64,000 nucleotides of DNA from NCBI GenBank assembly GCA_964428975.1, contig CAYSAI010000001.1, positions 1 through 64,000 of the forward strand. The letters run 5' to 3'. The notes below the pieces were generated by a model. That model worked only from the letters and a program-made list of their open reading frames with translations, searched no databases and was not told the DNA's origin. Of this stretch, positions 1 through 6,994 are shown piece after piece. The stretch is from JAGOUA01 sp964428975 (GTDB lineage Bacteria > Patescibacteriota > Patescibacteriia > 2-12-FULL-60-25). The translations under genes were made by a program, and so were the position numbers. How positions within the stretch are numbered: position 1 is the stretch's first letter; every line of letters begins with the position of its first letter.

Positions 1-2
1 CT

Positions 3-398
3 GCCCCTCTCCTTCGTAAGGAGAGGGGGGTTGTAGAGAGTGGGGGGTATTTCCTCCTTCTACAAGCGCAGGATCCTCGCAAAAACGCTGATGTGGTGAA
101 ACGTGCGTTTGAGGTCTTTCGCGTCGATCACCCTGAATACGAGCTTCGCATAATTGATACACCAAACCTTTCTGATGCAGAACGTGATGAACTCCTGAAG
201 AACGCAACTGCACTCCTGTATCCAAGTTGGTATGAGGGATTCGGCCTTCCTCTTCACGAGGCCTACGCGCTTGGTACACCCGTGATTGCTTCTGGAGCGA
301 GCGCGCTTGGAGCAACCGCTCCTCCAGGAACCACGTTCGTTCCTCCCCATCTCCCGCATCTGTGGCGTGAAGCGATGCGGGCACATACAATGCCTTGA
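3..398 (+). CDS. Glycosyltransferase group 1 (GT4-like), C-terminal part, truncated by window start
   Basis: The frame is open from the window edge to a TGA at 396. It matches the C-terminal half of GT4-type glycosyltransferases: a YFLLLQAQDPRKN strand-turn near residue 16, then LYPSWYEGFGLPLHEAYALGTPVI, which contains the E-x7-E nucleotide-sugar-binding motif. The likely role is transfer of a sugar from a nucleotide sugar to a surface glycan. The first residues visible (PLLRKERG) are encoded by a palindromic repeat read in frame just before the conserved domain. The end is short: only about 30 residues follow the TPVI motif, so the last helices of a usual GT4 fold seem reduced. A GTG at 93 is an alternative start, but the homologous residues upstream argue for a longer protein. 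Confidence 0.75.
   Translation, partial: APLLRKERGVVESGGYFLLLQAQDPRKNADVVKRAFEVFRVDHPEYELRIIDTPNLSDAERDELLKNATALLYPSWYEGFGLPLHEAYALGTPVIASGASALGATAPPGTTFVPPHLPHLWREAMRAHTMP
4..28. repeat. Palindromic repeat P, copy 1 (inside a coding frame)
   Basis: A near-perfect palindrome with arms CCCCTCTCC and GGAGAGGGG around TTCGTAA. The same sequence recurs at 13765 and 46522, with a degenerate copy at 50726 and a related one at 45311. Here it lies in the open reading frame of the glycosyltransferase and reads PLLRKERG. Confidence 0.85.
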
Positions 399-424
399 CA
401 CGCATAAACCATCTCACATAAACT
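395..424 (+). promoter_or_regulatory. Sigma-70-type promoter for the 246-aa gene
   Basis: TTGACA at 395-400 and TAAACT at 419-424 are separated by 18 bases. The -35 box overlaps the TGA stop of the preceding glycosyltransferase. An AAAGGAG ribosome binding site lies downstream, before ATG 459. Confidence 0.5.
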
Positions 425-458
425 TTCTTTTACTGTCTCTCAAAAAGGAGTTTGTTCG

Positions 459-1199
459 ATGCAAGAAAAAACAGTCGAGCCTATCACGATCGAGGAGCAT
501 CTCATTCTCGCGGGGTATCTTCTCACTAGAGAGTTTCGCACCGAGGAGAATCCCCATCCTGTTCTCCATGTTGCCGACGTAACGACAGTCTGCAACCTGT
601 TTTCCGAAGCGCAGTACGGACAGAGCCCCTTCATGTGCGAAGGACATTTGTATCAAAGGCAGATCATCAATACAAACATCATCATGGCAATCGAACGCAT
701 CCCAAGCGATGAGACGCGTCGTACTAGACATGTGCGGATGACCGCCGTGGGTATGAAACACGGACGCGCACTAGCTCAACGGTTCAAGTTGACTATCGGG
801 GAGTTTTCGACGCCGCCCGCTAAACACGTTCGAACATCGAAAGACCGCACACCGTCTGAAGCCCATCGCTTGGGTCGTTCGGCAAAAACTCTTTGTGAAG
901 CGATTCTTCATCTCGAACTGCTCCACATGGGAGAACGGTACGCCCTGCTCACGGTGATGCTGCACACCGCCGTACAAAAACCCATGGAATACGTTGATCT
1001 CATCGATCTCGAACGCGTACTTCAGAAGAGTATCGACTCGTTACAGATCGGGAGCAATAGTACCCGCGCAGAAAAACTTCGTGATTTATTCGAGCGTGCG
1101 CACACGAAAACGAAGGATCTCCGCAGCGAAGCTGAGCACCTGCTTCAGAGCCTGATTCGAAGCGCACGATCGAACAAGCATCTCTTCCCTCACGAATAA
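459..1199 (+). CDS. Hypothetical protein, 246 aa
   Basis: I do not recognise this protein. It starts at ATG 459 after a clear AAAGGAG site. It is soluble-looking, with no signal peptide or membrane segment. The N-terminal third has short strands and the last 110 residues look helical and charged (YVDLIDLERVLQKS, LRDLFERAHTKTKDLRSEAEHLLQSLIRSAR). It is a single-gene unit with its own TTGACA promoter and its own terminator. This style is shared with the other orphan hypotheticals of this window (40524, 44653, 48870, 52189, 59626). Confidence 0.7.
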   Translation: MQEKTVEPITIEEHLILAGYLLTREFRTEENPHPVLHVADVTTVCNLFSEAQYGQSPFMCEGHLYQRQIINTNIIMAIERIPSDETRRTRHVRMTAVGMKHGRALAQRFKLTIGEFSTPPAKHVRTSKDRTPSEAHRLGRSAKTLCEAILHLELLHMGERYALLTVMLHTAVQKPMEYVDLIDLERVLQKSIDSLQIGSNSTRAEKLRDLFERAHTKTKDLRSEAEHLLQSLIRSARSNKHLFPHE

Positions 1200-1217
1200 T
1201 CTCGTGAGGTGTTTTAT
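1188..1217 (+). terminator. Rho-independent terminator after the 246-aa gene
   Basis: An 8-bp stem CCTCACGA/TCGTGAGG around a short loop, followed by a T-rich run (TGTTTTATT). The stem includes the last codons of the upstream gene. Confidence 0.8.
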
Positions 1218-1220
1218 TAA

Positions 1221-1373
1221 GGATGTGCGCGTTTGGATACCTCTGTCATTCCTGCGAAGGCAGGAATCTATCCTTGCATCGGCATGAGCATGGATTCACT
1301 CTGGGATGGATTCCTGCCTTCGCAGGAATGACAGAGGCGAAGCGCGCTCGAAGATCACCAAACGCGTACGTCC
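1221..1373. mobile_element. Inverted-repeat-bounded element A (about 150 bp)
   Basis: The left end GGATGTGCGCGTTTGGAT and the complement of the right end (GGACGTACGCGTTTGG) form terminal inverted repeats. Inside the right end is GAGGCGAAGC..CTCGAAGATC, also found at the right end of element B (2231-2354). So A and B belong to one family. The middle of A holds a second inverted repeat (1240-1337) of a different type, which suggests a nested insertion. No open frame encodes a transposase, so it would be non-autonomous. Confidence 0.6.
1240..1337. repeat. Nested inverted repeat of the PAFAGMT/REP-like type
   Basis: The arms at 1240-1268 and 1309-1337 are near-perfect complements (core GTCATTCCTGCGAAGGCAGG). 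Translated, the right arm reads IPAFAGMT, the signature of a very widespread class of intergenic inverted repeats in many bacterial phyla. It occupies the centre of element A. Confidence 0.75.
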
Positions 1374-1381
1374 TATTATTG

Positions 1382-1405
1382 AAAAACCACGCCGTGAGGC
1401 GTGGC
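1382..1405 (-). terminator. Terminator of tRNA-Gln
   Basis: On the minus strand a CCACGCC/GGCGTGG stem with a 4-base loop is followed by TTTTTC. It lies directly downstream of the tRNA. Confidence 0.8.
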
Positions 1406-1411
1406 CGTTCC

Positions 1412-1485
1412 TGGCTCCGAGACTTGGATTCGAACCAAGATACCCTGCTCCAGAGGCAGGAGTCCTACCGTTAGACGATCTCGGA
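1412..1485 (-). tRNA. tRNA-Gln (CTG)
   Basis: A cloverleaf can be drawn on the minus strand: acceptor TCCGAGA/TCTCGGA, D stem GTC/GAC, anticodon stem CCTGC/GCAGG with loop CTCTGGA (anticodon CTG), T loop TTCGAAT, discriminator G and encoded CCA. Confidence 0.93.
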
Positions 1486-1571
1486 AAAACAAAAGAAGCG
1501 CATTCTTTTGAGCAGAATCATAGCTGTCTCTTTTCGCCTTCGTCAAGACGAGGCTTTGTTATTCCTCCCTT

Positions 1572-2183
1572 TTATTCACGAAAAGCTGGGGGGCGAGAAG
1601 CCGGGGCAAGAGGTTCGGATACAGACGGCTCTGATGAAGGAGGAAGATTTCTGTTCTCACGCGGCAGAGCTCCAGATCCATCTGCACGAGGCAGTATTCC
1701 CTCACGTAAACGCTCTCGTATTTCTCCTTGAAGCGTTCTCTCGTCCCCTCCATCAGACACCTCCCCTTCGTGTTCTCCTCCACTGCCTTCATCCATACAC
1801 GCACGTTGCGTTTCCATAATCGCGCGTTCGATACGATCGAGACGTTGCATGACCGCGGCCATATCTCTTCCTGCTGCAGGAGGTTGTGAGACACGCGCTT
1901 GTGCCGATTGCAAAGCAATTGCGCCTGTCACGACAATCGCAAATCCTGTGACAATCGTTGCCGTCCAAATATGCCCAACTCCGCGTGCGGCGTGGAGCGC
2001 GTGATGATCGCTGATTTGAGACACCGCTCCCACGTAGCGCACGTTACACGTTTCACTACAAGAGCTATGCCCACAAACAGATGAGGCAGATCGTTCAGAC
2101 GACACAGGCGCTCCTCCTTCATGGAGAGGCGCTGCGACGTTTCGGCGACGAGATACGGGGCGTTTACGAAGTTCCTCGGACAT
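1572..2183 (-). CDS. Hypothetical single-span membrane protein, about 203 aa
   Basis: I do not recognise this protein. I start it at MSEELRKRPVS, because the longer frame upstream runs through repeat element B and low-complexity sequence. The N-terminal 70 residues are polar and hold several Cys, His and Ser residues. One membrane span follows (HIWTATIVTGFAIVVTGAIAL, about 80-100). Then comes a helical segment (AAVMQRLDRIERAIMETQRAC) and an acidic, Gly/Pro-rich tail. The arrangement suggests a small anchored protein with a short coiled coil on one side of the membrane. Confidence 0.55.
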   Translation of the reverse strand: MSEELRKRPVSRRRNVAAPLHEGGAPVSSERSASSVCGHSSCSETCNVRYVGAVSQISDHHALHAARGVGHIWTATIVTGFAIVVTGAIALQSAQARVSQPPAAGRDMAAVMQRLDRIERAIMETQRACMDEGSGGEHEGEVSDGGDERTLQGEIRERLREGILPRADGSGALPRENRNLPPSSEPSVSEPLAPASRPPAFRE

Positions 2184-2230
2184 AGCAAAGAGCGTAAAGA
2201 ATAGATGCAAGAAGTATACCACACCTTTCA

Positions 2231-2354
2231 AGGGCTTACACATTTGGATGAGATTCGAGATGCTGGAGCCTCGCAAAACCGGAAACGTACACACACTGTA
2301 CGTTGAGGATTTTGTGAGGCGAAGCACTCGAAGATCGCCAAATGTGTAAGCCCT
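2231..2354. mobile_element. Inverted-repeat-bounded element B (124 bp)
   Basis: The outer 17 bp, AGGGCTTACACATTTGG, is perfectly repeated in inverted orientation at the right end. The inner arms remain largely complementary (GCCTCGCAAAA against TTTTGTGAGGC; ACGTAC against GTACGT), so the whole element could fold into a hairpin with roughly 55-base arms. It lies between two divergent genes and has no coding capacity. Confidence 0.65.
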
Positions 2355-2409
2355 GTTTTCAACACCTTGGTCTAGACTTTCCATGGAGGAGAGCATAAAA
2401 AAGAGCTAT

Positions 2410-4254
2410 ATGCACATTTCCTTGAAAAAACTCTCGGTTTTTGGAGGTCTTCTTACGATAGGAATACTCGGTTTCACATGGCGCACCATCGCGACGGAGC
2501 CGCTCATGCTGCGTGATCTCTCTTCGAGCCTCACTTCTGCAGCGACCACTCCCCTTCGCTGGCTTGCCTCACGCTCCACAGATTGGCTCGTGAGCGATGG
2601 AACGCGCCTCTGGAGTGTGAATACACAAGAAGAAACCACGAGTTATACCGATCGTCTCACGGAACGCGGAACACTCGCAGGTATTGGGTCGAACGGTTCG
2701 AGCTACCTGCTTGCGACAAAAAACGCAGGAGCGCTGACATTTACAAAAACGGATCTTCGCACATGGACAACGCTTTCCGATCTTCGTCTTGGTCAACACA
2801 CCGTTCGTTCGATCGAAGGCATGGATACACGTTGGATGATTCTTACCGAGGAACGCTCTTCCTCGATGAGCCTTCCTTCTTCGTGGAACCTCGTCTCGTA
2901 TCGCGAAGGAAGTCCAGCAGAAACGCTCGCCTTGCCAAGCGGCGTGAGCGCGTTTGTGCCTGGATGTTTGAAAGCACAAGCGGGCGGGACTCTCTGCGCA
3001 GGAGAAGTACGTATCGTTCCTCTGAACAACGAATGGTATTTGTTTGCCGGAAAAGCGGAAACACGTTCGTCAGATGGGCGTCTCGTCGACGAGGGGAAAG
3101 CGGGTCTGTGGCGTCTCACGCAGAACAATCGTTGGGAAGCTGTCGCGAACGCGCCAAACTCTCGATTTATCAGTAGCGCATGGGGAAACGCCTCATCCAT
3201 CCTTTTTACCACCACAAACGCCGTCACAAACCCGTTTGCTGCCGACACGTTTTGGACGTTTGATGGACGCATGTTTCGTTCGTATACAAACGAGCCTCTC
3301 GCCGCAGGACTCCGCTCCGTTGACACGCGTGCGATTTTTGCCGCGCCTTTCGCGAACGGATGGCTGCTCACCGCTGGCACGACGCTTGTTCGTTTTGAAA
3401 ATAGCTCGTTTACGGTTGAAGGACGCTTGCGCCGTGTGCCAACGGGGCTTATCGGATCGTCCACGACGCGTGCCCTACTGACGACGGAAGGGCCATCACT
3501 CCTCACGATAGGAACAAGCGGCGCGCGGAATGACGCCTCACTCCTCATCGATCCCATCGAACTCCCCCGCTCAAATACGGCGATCACCCGCTTTACGCTC
3601 ACGGGTATTCCAGCGAATAACCGCGTCTTAAACGGACAAGCCTTTACGTTTCACGTCCAAGCGGACGATGCGGACGGCATCAGCTCAACAGACATTCTCG
3701 TGCATGGCGCACGCATAAAAACATGCCAAAGCGCATCATGCTCCTTCACGCAAACGTATTGGACGAACGGCCTCAAAACACGCGAACTTCTCCTTTCTGG
3801 ACGAGCAACAGATAAAAACGGAAACATTCAAACGAGCGACGTGGTGCGTCTCACCGTGGAAGATGCACCTGTGGTTGGCGCACTGCCCTCTGCAACACCG
3901 GAATTCGGACGCATGCCAGCAGGTCTCGCGTGGCAAAACGATGCAGGAAACGGCATCAGTCGCACGATGTGGATCACCCCATCCAGCAGCACGCACACGC
4001 TCTACGCAGGAGATACGCGAACGTTTCACGTAGCAGGTTTCCATGCAAGCGGTATTCGTGAGATACGCTTGTGGGTGAATGGCACCGTTGAGCGTTCTTG
4101 CGCACACGCCAAAGAAAACGGCCTCTGGTTCTGTAGCGCAACGTTGAGCGCAAGCAGCTTTCCCGTAGGGACGGAGATCTTCGTTAACGCGCAAATTCTT
4201 TCGAACGAAGGAAAAGAGTCGTGGACGGAAGCGACTCGCTTGCGAAGGGAGTAG
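2410..4254 (+). CDS. Secreted or anchored protein with C-terminal Ig-like modules, about 614 aa
   Basis: The N-terminus has a membrane segment (FGGLLTIGILGFTW), so the protein is exported or anchored. Residues about 40-390 contain repeated strand motifs with Trp and Gly (WLVSDGTRLWSVN, GWLLTAGTTLVRF), suggesting a beta-propeller-like fold. The last 230 residues look like two Ig-like modules. Each carries a Cys pair (CQSASC; CAHAKENGLWFC) that could form a disulfide outside the cell. I chose ATG 2410, after AAAGAG. An upstream in-frame ATG at 2383 would add nine residues but lacks a good ribosome binding site. The cargo or ligand is unknown. Confidence 0.65.
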   Translation: MHISLKKLSVFGGLLTIGILGFTWRTIATEPLMLRDLSSSLTSAATTPLRWLASRSTDWLVSDGTRLWSVNTQEETTSYTDRLTERGTLAGIGSNGSSYLLATKNAGALTFTKTDLRTWTTLSDLRLGQHTVRSIEGMDTRWMILTEERSSSMSLPSSWNLVSYREGSPAETLALPSGVSAFVPGCLKAQAGGTLCAGEVRIVPLNNEWYLFAGKAETRSSDGRLVDEGKAGLWRLTQNNRWEAVANAPNSRFISSAWGNASSILFTTTNAVTNPFAADTFWTFDGRMFRSYTNEPLAAGLRSVDTRAIFAAPFANGWLLTAGTTLVRFENSSFTVEGRLRRVPTGLIGSSTTRALLTTEGPSLLTIGTSGARNDASLLIDPIELPRSNTAITRFTLTGIPANNRVLNGQAFTFHVQADDADGISSTDILVHGARIKTCQSASCSFTQTYWTNGLKTRELLLSGRATDKNGNIQTSDVVRLTVEDAPVVGALPSATPEFGRMPAGLAWQNDAGNGISRTMWITPSSSTHTLYAGDTRTFHVAGFHASGIREIRLWVNGTVERSCAHAKENGLWFCSATLSASSFPVGTEIFVNAQILSNEGKESWTEATRLRRE

Positions 4255-4256
4255 GG

Positions 4257-4817
4257 CTACGCAATATCCTCTCCATAGAGCATCGCTCGTTCGTAGAGCG
4301 ATACACTTTCTTGAGATAGCCTCCCCTGCAAAAGCGCTTTTGCGCGCGCTTGCGTTTCTCGAAGCGCATCAAACGTAGACGCGATCGTTTCTCGATGCGT
4401 ATTCCACACACGTACAAGCACCTGCGGAAGCAATAGCTCGATCTCATCACGTTCACGAGCATACAGAGCATCATCCGCCATGGGCGCGCGAAGAAGTTTG
4501 GCCAGCTCTTGCGTTTCTTCTCGATCAGCAAGACGCGTCAGCAGAACCTGCGTTGTGGGCAAGCATAAAGGCACGAGCGTTTCCCACACGATGTTTGGAT
4601 GATCCTCCGCAAACCGCTTCGTTCCAAGACGCATAAGATAGCTCGCTTCCGCGCATGTACGCATGTACTTTTCACAAGCGGCATCCCATCGATCTTCTTG
4701 CGCATCCGAAAGAAGTTCGTCAATCGTCGCGCGAAGAGAACCGTCTGTATACGGCCACCACGACGCAAGAAGATCGACGCGTACGCAGCGCTGTTCATCA
4801 AAGATCGTTTTCTCCAT
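4257..4817 (-). CDS. Hypothetical helical protein, 186 aa
   Basis: I do not recognise this protein. It is mostly helical and acidic, with many Leu, Arg and Glu, no membrane segment and no signal peptide. It is convergent with the secreted protein before it, with a 2-base gap. It lies just beyond the groEL terminator on the same strand, so it may be read through from groESL or have its own promoter. Confidence 0.6.
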   Translation of the reverse strand: MEKTIFDEQRCVRVDLLASWWPYTDGSLRATIDELLSDAQEDRWDAACEKYMRTCAEASYLMRLGTKRFAEDHPNIVWETLVPLCLPTTQVLLTRLADREETQELAKLLRAPMADDALYARERDEIELLLPQVLVRVWNTHRETIASTFDALRETQARAKALLQGRLSQESVSLYERAMLYGEDIA

Positions 4818-4833
4818 AGACTAAGTCTACCAC

Positions 4834-4853
4834 AAAACGCCCGAAGGCGTTTT
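4834..4853. terminator. Terminator downstream of groEL
   Basis: AAAACGCC and GGCGTTTT surround a 4-base loop that is TTCG on the minus strand. This is a stable UUCG-capped stem with a U-tract in both directions. Confidence 0.8.
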
Positions 4854-4867
4854 ATGTTTTGCGTAGG

Positions 4868-6499
4868 TTAGTATCCCATTCCCATCCCGCCATGCCCTCC
4901 ATGCGCCTCTGGCGCAGGTTCTTCTTTCTTCGGTCTTTCCGTAATCACACATTCCGTCGTGAGAAAGAGCGCTGCCACGCTCGTTGCGTTTTGCAACGCG
5001 GAGCGCGTCACTTTCGTTGGATCGATGATGCCTGCCGCTGTGAGGTCTTCATACCGATCTGCTTCCGCGTTATACCCCATGCTTCCTGTGAGTTTCTTCA
5101 CCTCTTCGACGATCACCGATCCATCTTTGCCGGCGTTTGCCGCGATACATCGAAGTGGTTCTTCCATCGCGCGAAGCAAGATGCGTGCGCCAATGCGCTC
5201 TTCTCCTTCGAACGACGCATCGTTCACCACTTTCATCGTGCGAAGAAGCGCGACCCCTCCCCCAGGAACAATTCCTTCTTCTACCGCCGCTTTTGTCGCA
5301 GCGATCGCATCTTCAATACGATGTTTTTTCTCTTTCATTTCGACTTCCGTTGCGGCACCGACTTTGATCACTCCCACCCCTCCCATGAGTTTTGCATAGC
5401 GTTCTTGCAACTTTTCTCGATCAAACGAGGAATCCGTCTTCTCAAGCTGCATTTTGATCGCTTGCGCACGCGCTTCGATACGCGCTTTTTCGCCCTTTCC
5501 ATCGACAAACGTGGTGTGTTCTTTTGTTGCTGTGACTTTTCGCGCTGAACCAAGATCCGCAAGCTCAACGGAATCGAGCTTTCGCCCTACATCTTCGCTG
5601 ATATATTCGGCTCCTGTGAGAGTGGCGATATCCTGCAACATCTCTTTGCGACGATCCCCAAATCCAGGAGCTTTGATCGCAAGCGCATGAAATACTCCAC
5701 GAAGACGGTTCACGACAAGTGTCGCGAGTGCCTCACCGTCTACATCATCCGCAACAATAATCAGCTCTTTCTTGCCGACTTTCAGCACTTTTTCCAATAC
5801 AGGCAAAATTTCTTGAATAGAGCTGATTTTTTTGTCCGTTACAAGAATATACGGATCTGCGTATTCGGCCTCCATCCGCTCTTGATTCGTCACCATGTAT
5901 GCAGAAGCATAGCCTTTATCGATGCGCATCCCCTTCACCACCTCTTTGACCACGCCGAACGTGTGCGACTCTTCAACCGTGATCACCCCGTCTTGTCCCA
6001 TCTCTTCCACCATTTCAGCGATCGTTTTCCCAATTTCACGATCATTCGCGCTAATCGATGCAACGTGCTCGATCTTATCGCCCGTAATCTTCTGCGAAAC
6101 GTTCGTACGAAGCTCATTCACGACGAGTTCAAGCGCTTTTTCCATGCCACGTTTCACCGCGAGAGGGTTTGCGCCTGCCGTAATATTCTTCAAACCTTCA
6201 GCGATCATCGCTTGAGCGAGGACGGTCGCTGTCGTGGTTCCATCTCCTGCTGCATCGTTCGTTCGCGAAGCAACCTGCTGCACAAGCTGCGCCCCGACAT
6301 TCTCGATCTTATTCTCGAGCTCGATCTCTTTCGCCACCGTCACACCATCTTTCGTGATGGTTGGTGAGCCGTAACCATGATCGATTACGACCGTGCGCCC
6401 TTTCGGCCCAAGCGTCGCTTTCACCGCGTTCGCGAGTTGGTCGACACCACGCTTCATCCCATGACGCGCTTCTTCTGAAAACAAAATAGTTTTGGACAT
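4868..6499 (-). CDS. groEL: Chaperonin GroEL (60 kDa)
   Basis: A full-length 543-aa GroEL. It forms the double heptameric ring that folds proteins in the cytosol with GroES and ATP. The start is MSKTILFSEEAR; six extra in-frame residues upstream are not conserved. The nucleotide-binding motif GDGTTT is at about 85-90, GPKGR near 31 and DGVTVAKEI near 51. The C-terminus ends in the usual Gly/Met tail (GGHGGMGMGY). It is cotranscribed with groES 27 bases upstream under a CIRCE operator. Confidence 0.98.
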   Translation of the reverse strand: MSKTILFSEEARHGMKRGVDQLANAVKATLGPKGRTVVIDHGYGSPTITKDGVTVAKEIELENKIENVGAQLVQQVASRTNDAAGDGTTTATVLAQAMIAEGLKNITAGANPLAVKRGMEKALELVVNELRTNVSQKITGDKIEHVASISANDREIGKTIAEMVEEMGQDGVITVEESHTFGVVKEVVKGMRIDKGYASAYMVTNQERMEAEYADPYILVTDKKISSIQEILPVLEKVLKVGKKELIIVADDVDGEALATLVVNRLRGVFHALAIKAPGFGDRRKEMLQDIATLTGAEYISEDVGRKLDSVELADLGSARKVTATKEHTTFVDGKGEKARIEARAQAIKMQLEKTDSSFDREKLQERYAKLMGGVGVIKVGAATEVEMKEKKHRIEDAIAATKAAVEEGIVPGGGVALLRTMKVVNDASFEGEERIGARILLRAMEEPLRCIAANAGKDGSVIVEEVKKLTGSMGYNAEADRYEDLTAAGIIDPTKVTRSALQNATSVAALFLTTECVITERPKKEEPAPEAHGGHGGMGMGY

Positions 6500-6526
6500 A
6501 CGATGAGGTTCTATCAAGTAAAGGCC

Positions 6527-6820
6527 TTAGATTTCAATCACCGCCATAACGTCCGATTCACTCAAAACAAGGTGTGTATCCTCACCAATCTTCACCTCGT
6601 CCGGAGCATATTTCTTAAAGACGATTTTATCCCCAACTTTCACGCTCATCGCTTGACGCGAGCCGTCATCTTTCAACTTTCCTGGGCCGATAGCCACCAC
6701 TTCGCCCTGTTCAGGACGTTTTTCGCTCGCCGTATCAGGAATGATAATGCCAAGCGCACTCACTTCCTCTTTTGAAACTGCTTTTACGATAAGTCGATCG
6801 TTGAGTGGACGTAGTTGCAT
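6527..6820 (-). CDS. groES: Co-chaperonin GroES (10 kDa)
   Basis: A 97-aa cpn10, the lid of the GroEL chamber. It starts at MQLRPLNDRLIVK, the conserved family start. The longer open frame upstream runs through the CIRCE operator and promoter, so it is not coding. The mobile-loop region SALGIIIPDTASEKRPEQGEVVAIGPG is at about 21-47. It is the first gene of the groES-groEL operon. Confidence 0.97.
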   Translation of the reverse strand: MQLRPLNDRLIVKAVSKEEVSALGIIIPDTASEKRPEQGEVVAIGPGKLKDDGSRQAMSVKVGDKIVFKKYAPDEVKIGEDTHLVLSESDVMAVIEI

Positions 6821-6858
6821 AAACAGATGGTCCTCACAAATAAAAGTAAGTAAGTCGG

Positions 6859-6885
6859 TTAGCATTCTCGAAATGAGACTGCTAA
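6859..6885 (-). promoter_or_regulatory. CIRCE operator (HrcA binding site)
   Basis: TTAGCATTC, 9 bases, then GACTGCTAA. The consensus CIRCE is TTAGCACTC-N9-GAGTGCTAA; each half here differs at one position. It lies in the 5' leader of groES, the usual place for HrcA repression relieved by heat shock. hrcA itself is not in this window. Confidence 0.9.
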
Positions 6886-6896
6886 ACCATGGGCGA

Positions 6897-6925
6897 AGGA
6901 TGCAAAATAGGACGTTGAATGTCAA
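6897..6925 (-). promoter_or_regulatory. groES-groEL promoter
   Basis: On the minus strand TTGACA (6920-6925), 17 bases, then CATCCT as a weak -10. The predicted start lies just upstream of CIRCE, so bound HrcA would block initiation. Confidence 0.5.
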
Positions 6926-6994
6926 GAAGATGTAGGCGAAGTTTTGTGTATTGCGAACTAGAGGCAAACACGGTTTAATAGAAGTGCCCTATCT

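Noticed and set aside
1223..1474. Short frame encoding PAFAGMT-type sequence over element A
   Set aside because: It is a translation of the inverted repeat and of the antisense of tRNA-Gln.
5687..6367. Frames opposite groEL
   Set aside because: Antisense to a certain gene, with Arg/Phe/His-rich composition typical of shadows.
6821..6967. N-terminal extension of GroES
   Set aside because: It covers the CIRCE operator and promoter. The conserved start is MQLRPLNDRL at 6820.
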